From: an uncultured Clostridia bacterium
GTDB lineage: Bacteria > Bacillota > Clostridia > UBA1381 > UMGS1253
Length of the DNA stretch: 7,024 bases
Reading direction: 5' to 3'
Assembly: GCA_934456295.1 (NCBI GenBank)
Contig: CAKSHB010000065.1
Location: 1-7,024 of the forward strand
Shown here piece after piece: positions 1 to 4,865 of the stretch; the stretch's first letter is position 1; every line of letters begins with the position of its first letter. A program made the position numbers and the translations under genes. The notes below the pieces were generated by a model. It was given only the letters and a program-made list of their open reading frames with translations. It was not told the origin of the DNA and did not search any database.

Positions 1-2
1 GT

Positions 3-335
3 ATAAACGCGGATTTTGCCGTTACAATCGGAGTTTCATCTTCAAAAATAGGACAGGGTATAACAGTAAGTCTTAAAAGCGGAAGCTGCGTACTTGACAG
101 GATCGTAACAGGCATGATAAAGTCGGCGGCAGAAAAAGACTGTATACAGTATCAGCTTGAAGTTTTGGAGGAGAGCGGCAGCGCAAATGCCGTTCATATG
201 ACGCGCGCAGGTATAAAGACGGGCTGTATCTGTGTGCCTGTACGCGGTATAGAACTTTTTTCGCAAACGGCTGCAAAATCCGATATAACCGCATGCAGTA
301 AGGTTATTACGCAGATTGCAGGGAGGACAATATAA
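3..335 (+). CDS. M42-family aminopeptidase-like protein, C-terminal part, probably altered active site
   Basis: This is the last 110 codons of a gene that begins upstream of the window; it reads in the frame starting at position 3 and ends at TAA 333-335. The peptide has the typical end of M42 (glutamyl aminopeptidase/endoglucanase-like, TET-type) metallopeptidases: a KIGQGI segment, a stretch IQYQLEVLEESG corresponding to the family's IPYQLEVLP, then AVHMTRAGIKTGCICVPVR matching the usual AIHLTRAGVPSGVISIPTR, and a final helix after a conserved Asp. Family members are usually about 340-360 residues, so roughly a third is visible. Two signature positions differ. The GGTDA motif reads as GSANA, so the Asp appears lost, and the RYIHSP motif reads RGIELFSQ, placing Glu (codon 252-254) where the metal-binding His normally sits. 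Clostridia often carry several M42 genes side by side, some divergent, so this may be a non-catalytic or altered subunit of such a group. The family call is firm; the loss of activity is inferred. Confidence 0.8.
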   Translation: MNADFAVTIGVSSSKIGQGITVSLKSGSCVLDRIVTGMIKSAAEKDCIQYQLEVLEESGSANAVHMTRAGIKTGCICVPVRGIELFSQTAAKSDITACSKVITQIAGRTI

Positions 336-339
336 ACTA

Positions 340-367
340 AAAATTATCAAATTTAATTGATGATTTT
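340..367 (+). terminator. Weak AT-rich hairpin after the M42 gene, possible terminator
   Basis: An inverted repeat with arms 340-350 and 357-367 around a 6-base loop (ATTTAA) starts 5 bases after the M42 stop codon. It can form an 11-bp stem with one G-T wobble but only one G-C pair, and only four T residues lie at its 3' end. It is much weaker than the hairpin after the first lyase gene. It could terminate transcription from upstream, but chance pairing in AT-rich DNA is also possible. Confidence 0.3.
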
Positions 368-378
368 GTGTAAAAGTA

Positions 379-407
379 TTGCACAACGGGCAAATGTATG
401 TTATACT
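379..407 (+). promoter_or_regulatory. Sigma-A-type promoter of the first lyase gene
   Basis: A -35 box TTGCAC (379-384) is followed by a 17-bp spacer and a -10 box TATACT (402-407). TGT at 399-401 directly before the -10 makes it an extended -10 promoter. Transcription would begin around 414, giving a leader of about 70 bases before the ATG at 486. The layout closely resembles that upstream of the second lyase (24 of 34 positions identical between 377-410 and 4784-4817). A partial palindrome, TTGC-N7-GCAA, spans 379-393 over the -35 box and could be an operator, but this is speculative. Confidence 0.7.
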
Positions 408-470
408 ATACTATATTATTTAGTTTTTTTGTATAATTTTGTATGCAGTAAATATTATATACAAACATCA

Positions 471-477
471 AAGGAGG
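471..477 (+). promoter_or_regulatory. Ribosome binding site of the first lyase gene
   Basis: AAGGAGG lies 8 bases before the ATG at 486. It decides the start: the reading frame is open upstream to an ATG at 357, but that codon lies before the promoter and has no Shine-Dalgarno sequence. The ATG at 486 also begins a perfect signal peptide. Confidence 0.9.
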
Positions 478-485
478 AAACAAGA

Positions 486-3400
486 ATGAAAAACAACAAC
501 AAACGCTTTATGTCAGCGCTATTGGTGCTAATGATGCTTGTGTCGCTTATGCCGACGGGCATTTTTGCGGCAAAACCCAACGGTCTGACAACGAAGGACG
601 GTTATCTTTGGGTGGAGGCAGAGAACCTCAAATACGACAAAGATGTGTTTGAAAAGGTAAAGGATAAGAAGATGTGGTCGGGCGGAAGTGCGCTTGCAGT
701 AACGAGTGCGGTTAAAGACCCTGTTCCGGCTGCTGATGAAGATGCGCATATCGACCTCAGCTTTACTGCTGATCAGAACGGTACATATGCAATATGGTCA
801 AGAAACACAGCGCTTTCGGCTAACGGCGCCGGCAACAGTGTTTATCTGTCGAAAGATAACGGCGCTTATGCATACCAGGGTTTAAAAGGAAATCCTGAAG
901 AGCCGGCATGGTCGCAGATTACAAGCGTTAAAATCAAAGCGGGCGAAACTGCGTCTATACGTATCAGAACAAGACAGATGGGAAATATTGCTTTTGACTT
1001 GTTTATAATAAGCAACGAGGACGGTTTCAGACCTTCGGACCAAACCACAGGGCTCGGAAATCTTATCGGCGTTCCGGTAAGAAGTACGCCTGCGCCGCTT
1101 GAAGTCGGTGAGGACGGAATTCTTATTGTTGAGGCAGAGGATGTAAGAGAATATAACACAAGAAATTATATGTTAGTTGATGATACGGCTGCCAGCGGCG
1201 GAAAGGCGCTTGCCCCCGTATCGGAAGACAAATCGGTTCCGGTTAACACTGATGTTGCTGACCTCGACGTTAGCTTTAAGGCGAAAAAGCCGGGCGTTTA
1301 TTCTGTATGGTGCAGAGCAAAAACCTCCGGAAATTCGAATTCAAACTCAATCTTTCTTTCAACAAAAAAGCAGTTTGAAAACTACAATTATTCTGCACTT
1401 GTAAGTCCGGAAAACGAATACGGCTGGACAAAGCTTGCAACGATATCGATTAAAGATGAAAACAGTGTAGGCTATGTCAGAATATGCAGACGTCAGGCGG
1501 GAATAGTAAGAATGGATAAGTTTATTATCACAAGCGTTTCCGGCTTTATCCCGACGGGAAAAGATGACGATCCGCACAATGTTAAAGAGAACAAGCTGCC
1601 GGATAATGTATACAACAAACCATCGGTGACACCCACAAAAGGCGAGCACCCGAGACTGTGGCTCCATAAAGAAGATATTCCGAAAATAAAGGAAGATATG
1701 AATCATCCGCAGAACGTTGCAACTGCTGAGAGATTTAGAAAAAATCTTGATAAAGAGATTACAGTGACAGAAAAATACAACGGCGGCTTAAACTGGGAGT
1801 ATATTGACTCACGTGCGTTTGACTATGTTATAAACGGAAACAAAGAGCACGGCAGAGAAGCTATTGAGTATTATTTGCAGCTGGCGCCTATTGCGAACTA
1901 TGAGGGTGATAACTTTGCGGTTCGTCAGTACGGCGGTGTTATATCGACAGGTACAAAAGTATATGACTGGTGCTATGACCTCATGACCGAGGACGAAAAG
2001 AAAGAAATGATAAAGCAGATGGAGGCAAAGTGCTACGAACTGTCAATCGGATATCCTCCGAAGAAGGGCGCATGCATAACGGGACACACTTCGGAAGGCA
2101 TGATGCTTGAAGCGCTCCTCAGCTTGGCAATTTCGACATATGACGAACGTCCCGACATATATAACTACATAATGGGTAAATTCTTTGATGAATACGTTGA
2201 GCCAAGAAACTACTGGTATCAGTCACATTCGTATCACCAGGGAACAGGTTATGTCGGCGCAAGATTTTCATGGGATTTGCATGCGGCGCTTATGCTCAAA
2301 AGATCGCTCGGCATAGAGCCGTTTAACATGGAAGATATGAGAAAAACTGTGTATGAACTCATATATCTTTCAAGACCCGACGGACAGCATTTCCGTATAG
2401 GCGATGACTATAATACATATAACTATGTTGCCGGTACATACTGGGCAAGCTACGGTTATGTTATGAACAGAGCCGCTGCGTTGTTTGGCGACGAATATCT
2501 GAAGAGAGAACAGACGAGATGCAGTGTTTATTACAATGCTGTAGGCTATAGCGAGCAGGCGGAAAATACACCGTCACTGTTTCTTATAACGAATAATGTT
2601 GATGTCGGCGAAAAGCTGCGTGACGATTTGCCGCTGACGATGTATATGCCGTCACCGAACGGTCAGATGGTTGCACGTACAGGCTGGAACGACGGATATG
2701 ACGCTCCCGATGTTGTGGCATATATGAAAATAGGCGAGCTTTATGCTGCAAATCATGCCCACCTTGACATGGGACATTTCCAACTTTACTATAAGGGTAT
2801 ACTTGCATCGGATTCGGGATTTTATTCCGGATACGGCGATGCACACCATACGAAATATCAGAAAGCAAGTATAGCGCATAATATCGTTACGGTATATGAC
2901 CCGAACGAAGTAATTCAGGGCGGAACACTCAGAGACGGCGGATATCAGTATCCGAACGGCGGAGCTGAGCCGAGTAACTTTGATATCTGGAAGGAAAAGT
3001 ACTTCATGGCAGAAGTTACTGCTCATGAATACGGTCCCGATACATATACACCCGAATATAACTATCTTGCCGGCGATTTGACAAAGGCATACAGCGTGAA
3101 TTCGGATAAGGTATCGGAGGCGCTGCGCTCGATGGTATTTATGCCTCTTGACGATAAAGACCACCCCGGCGCAATGGTTGTATTTGATAAAACAACATCA
3201 AAGAATAAAGACTTCAAAAAGAGCTGGCTTTTGCACATGGAAGAAGAGCCGCAGGTTGACGGCAACAAAACGATTGTTACACGTACAGCCGACGGTAATA
3301 ACGGCAGAATGGTAAATGAAACACTTCTTCCGAAGTCGGTTAATATCGAAAAAATCGGCGGCGAAGGCAAACAGTATTGGGTTGACGGCGAAAACATAGC

Positions 3401-4652
3401 CACAAAACTGTCAGGCAAAGGCAACGAGGCAGGCTGGGGACGTGTTGAAGTAAGCCCGAAGGAGGCTTCAAACACTGACTACTTCCTCAACGTAATGACA
3501 GTGTCCGATGCAGACACAACAGCTCCCGATATAGAAAATACTCTTATCGAAAATGACGTTGTTGCGGGTGCAGCATTTGCAAACAAAGCCGTAGTATTTA
3601 ACAGAAACAAAGCCCGCCTTGAGGGCAGTGTTTCGTTTACAATGCCCGAGGGCAGCTATGATTTGCTCGTGTGCGGACTCAAAGCCGGCACATGGGACGT
3701 AAACGGCACAGAAGCAATCGCAAATGAGGACGGCGGCTGCGTATACGTTAAAGTAAACGGCGGAGATATCACTCTTACATATAAGAATGATAATGCAAAT
3801 AAAACATTTACAAGCAATGCACTGACAGCACCGAGCGAGAAAATCGGTATCAGAGTAGATAACTGCTACATCTATTCCGATGTTGACCCTGTTATAGTTA
3901 ACGACAGAACTCTCGTTCCTATGCGTGCTATATTTGAAAAGCTTGACGCGGATGTTTCGTATGACGACGCAACAGCAACGGCAACGGCTGTAAGAGAGGG
4001 CAAAACGGTAAAAATTACCGAAGGTTCAAATACGGCATATGTAGACGGTGAGGCTGTTGAGCTTGACGTTGCGGCAACAATAATCAACGATAGATTTGTT
4101 GTGCCGATAAGATTTGTATCGGAAAGCCTCGGTGCAAAAGTAGACTGGGCAGAAGTTTCAAAAACGGTAATGATTACGAAGCCGAAGGCTGCAGGCGGCG
4201 CACTTAACCATAATCCTAAAGGAGCTAATGAAATCAAGGTTGTAGCTGTCAGAGATTCCGGCACAGAGGGCGGAGCTGTTTCTGAGGAAGAAAACGGCAT
4301 GGCGCAGTCTCTTGACGGTAATTTGACAACACGCTGGGCTATCAACGGAAGCGATTATACAAACACATGGGGTATATTTGATTTCGGAAGCACATATACG
4401 ATGGATAAAATCGGAATTGTGTTTATGAGCAGCGATAAACGTCAGGGATATTTCACAATAAAAGTATCCGAGGACGGAACAACATGGACAACGGTTATAG
4501 ATAAGGCTAAATCAAATGACTTTACACCTGAGGGCGAGTTTGAGTATTTCGACATGAAGGGTGCAAAGACAAGATATCTCAAGTATGAGTGCGGCGGAAA
4601 CTCTATAAACACATGGAACTCGATGTGTGAGTTTAAGTTTATTAAAAAATAA
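486..4652 (+). CDS. Secreted heparinase II/III-family polysaccharide lyase with CBM-like, stalk and F5/8C domains
   Basis: Complete gene of 1388 residues. It is probably an exported lyase that cleaves an acidic polysaccharide by beta-elimination. Order of parts: signal peptide 1-28 (KR, hydrophobic core, cleavage near GIFA/AK); two related CBM6/35-like beta-sandwich domains at about 38-181 and 208-360, each opening with VEAE; a Pro/Thr linker; an alpha-toroid lyase domain from about 385 (GEHPRLW) with GHTSEG at 533-538, NYWYQSHSYHQGTGY at 575-589 and RPDGQHFRIGDDY at 630-642; then the heparinase II/III beta-sandwich to about 1105. There, H757-x-H759-L-D761, D776-S-G and A-H798-N match the catalytic and zinc-site motifs known from Pedobacter heparinase II, with the same His-to-Asp spacing of 17. 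A stalk domain (copper-amine-oxidase N-terminal-like, NDRTLVPMRA) spans about 1120-1232, and an F5/8-type C (CBM32-like) domain about 1249-1388. No LPXTG, SLH or C-terminal membrane anchor is seen, so retention may rely on the stalk or on glycan binding. The substrate is unknown: glycosaminoglycan, alginate or another uronate polymer are options. The family call is strong. Confidence 0.9.
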   Translation: MKNNNKRFMSALLVLMMLVSLMPTGIFAAKPNGLTTKDGYLWVEAENLKYDKDVFEKVKDKKMWSGGSALAVTSAVKDPVPAADEDAHIDLSFTADQNGTYAIWSRNTALSANGAGNSVYLSKDNGAYAYQGLKGNPEEPAWSQITSVKIKAGETASIRIRTRQMGNIAFDLFIISNEDGFRPSDQTTGLGNLIGVPVRSTPAPLEVGEDGILIVEAEDVREYNTRNYMLVDDTAASGGKALAPVSEDKSVPVNTDVADLDVSFKAKKPGVYSVWCRAKTSGNSNSNSIFLSTKKQFENYNYSALVSPENEYGWTKLATISIKDENSVGYVRICRRQAGIVRMDKFIITSVSGFIPTGKDDDPHNVKENKLPDNVYNKPSVTPTKGEHPRLWLHKEDIPKIKEDMNHPQNVATAERFRKNLDKEITVTEKYNGGLNWEYIDSRAFDYVINGNKEHGREAIEYYLQLAPIANYEGDNFAVRQYGGVISTGTKVYDWCYDLMTEDEKKEMIKQMEAKCYELSIGYPPKKGACITGHTSEGMMLEALLSLAISTYDERPDIYNYIMGKFFDEYVEPRNYWYQSHSYHQGTGYVGARFSWDLHAALMLKRSLGIEPFNMEDMRKTVYELIYLSRPDGQHFRIGDDYNTYNYVAGTYWASYGYVMNRAAALFGDEYLKREQTRCSVYYNAVGYSEQAENTPSLFLITNNVDVGEKLRDDLPLTMYMPSPNGQMVARTGWNDGYDAPDVVAYMKIGELYAANHAHLDMGHFQLYYKGILASDSGFYSGYGDAHHTKYQKASIAHNIVTVYDPNEVIQGGTLRDGGYQYPNGGAEPSNFDIWKEKYFMAEVTAHEYGPDTYTPEYNYLAGDLTKAYSVNSDKVSEALRSMVFMPLDDKDHPGAMVVFDKTTSKNKDFKKSWLLHMEEEPQVDGNKTIVTRTADGNNGRMVNETLLPKSVNIEKIGGEGKQYWVDGENIATKLSGKGNEAGWGRVEVSPKEASNTDYFLNVMTVSDADTTAPDIENTLIENDVVAGAAFANKAVVFNRNKARLEGSVSFTMPEGSYDLLVCGLKAGTWDVNGTEAIANEDGGCVYVKVNGGDITLTYKNDNANKTFTSNALTAPSEKIGIRVDNCYIYSDVDPVIVNDRTLVPMRAIFEKLDADVSYDDATATATAVREGKTVKITEGSNTAYVDGEAVELDVAATIINDRFVVPIRFVSESLGAKVDWAEVSKTVMITKPKAAGGALNHNPKGANEIKVVAVRDSGTEGGAVSEEENGMAQSLDGNLTTRWAINGSDYTNTWGIFDFGSTYTMDKIGIVFMSSDKRQGYFTIKVSEDGTTWTTVIDKAKSNDFTPEGEFEYFDMKGAKTRYLKYECGGNSINTWNSMCEFKFIKK
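2600..2638 (+). repeat. Direct repeat copy 1 (39 bp, identical to 6977-7015)
   Basis: These 39 bases, encoding DVGEKLRDDLPL and flanking bases within the first lyase, are identical to 6977-7015 in the second lyase. It is the longest perfect match I noticed between the copies. It is coding sequence, not a mobile repeat, and could serve as a site for recombination between the paralogues. Confidence 0.85.
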
Positions 4653-4685
4653 TTTAAGTATATAAAGGAATAAGCTGCAATCAGC

Positions 4686-4730
4686 AAAAAGGTACTGTGT
4701 TTTCGGCACAGTACCTTTTTTGTGTTTTTT
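4686..4730 (+). terminator. Strong intrinsic terminator after the first lyase gene
   Basis: A perfect 14-bp inverted repeat has arms at 4686-4699 and 4707-4720, with a 7-base loop TTTTCGG. The core is GGTACTGTG/CACAGTACC flanked by A5/T5, and a T-rich tail runs through 4721-4730 (TGTGTTTTTT). It starts 33 bases after the stop codon and should end the first lyase transcript, separating it from the second gene. The A-rich left arm means it could also work on the other strand, but no converging gene is present. A small hairpin GCTG-CAAT-CAGC at 4674-4685 abuts it. Confidence 0.88.
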
Positions 4731-4785
4731 AGTTCAAATTTCATAACAGAACGCTGATTTATTGTAAGATTTTATCAAAAATATA

Positions 4786-4814
4786 TTGCAATGCCGGTAA
4801 ACATATTGTATAAT
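4786..4814 (+). promoter_or_regulatory. Sigma-A-type promoter of the second lyase gene
   Basis: TTGCAA (4786-4791), a 17-bp spacer and a perfect TATAAT (4809-4814) form a strong promoter. Transcription would start near 4821, leaving a leader of about 45 bases. A second candidate lies just downstream: an extended -10, TGTTATAAT at 4831-4839, without a good -35 box. Because a terminator lies between the genes, this promoter should drive the second lyase on its own. The partial palindrome seen over the first promoter is only partly kept here (TTGC-N7-GTAA). Confidence 0.72.
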
Positions 4815-4850
4815 ATAAATGTAATGCTAATGTTATAATACAACAATTTT

Positions 4851-4857
4851 GAGGAGG
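4851..4857 (+). promoter_or_regulatory. Ribosome binding site of the second lyase gene
   Basis: GAGGAGG sits 8 bases before the ATG at 4866, the same spacing as in the first lyase gene. It supports this start together with the signal peptide that follows. Confidence 0.88.
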
Positions 4858-4865
4858 AAAGGTAC

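Noticed and set aside
432..437. A second TATAAT box upstream of the first lyase
   Set aside because: No acceptable -35 box lies 16-18 bases upstream, and AT-rich sequence makes a lone -10 match likely by chance.
357..485. Upstream in-frame extension of the first lyase to an ATG at 357
   Set aside because: It would start before the promoter at 379-407, has no ribosome binding site, and would put 43 residues before an otherwise perfect signal peptide. The ATG at 486 has AAGGAGG at the right distance.
2600..2638. 39-bp direct repeat as a sign of a mobile element or attachment site
   Set aside because: Both copies sit at matching positions within homologous coding sequence, so duplication and possible gene conversion explain the identity. 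There are no transposase or integrase genes in the window.
2652..3164. 170-codon open frame on the - strand inside the first lyase
   Set aside because: It lies opposite the conserved heparinase beta-sandwich, has no recognisable protein pattern, and is explained as an antisense shadow of the + strand coding sequence.
3872..4345. 157-codon open frame on the - strand opposite the stalk domain
   Set aside because: Low-complexity Ser/Ala/Thr-rich composition typical of an antisense shadow; the + strand carries a clear stalk domain.
4653..4865. Possible small RNA or riboswitch between the two lyases
   Set aside because: The only strong structure is the intrinsic terminator at 4686-4730; the remaining sequence holds the promoter and a short AT-rich leader with no conserved riboswitch pattern.
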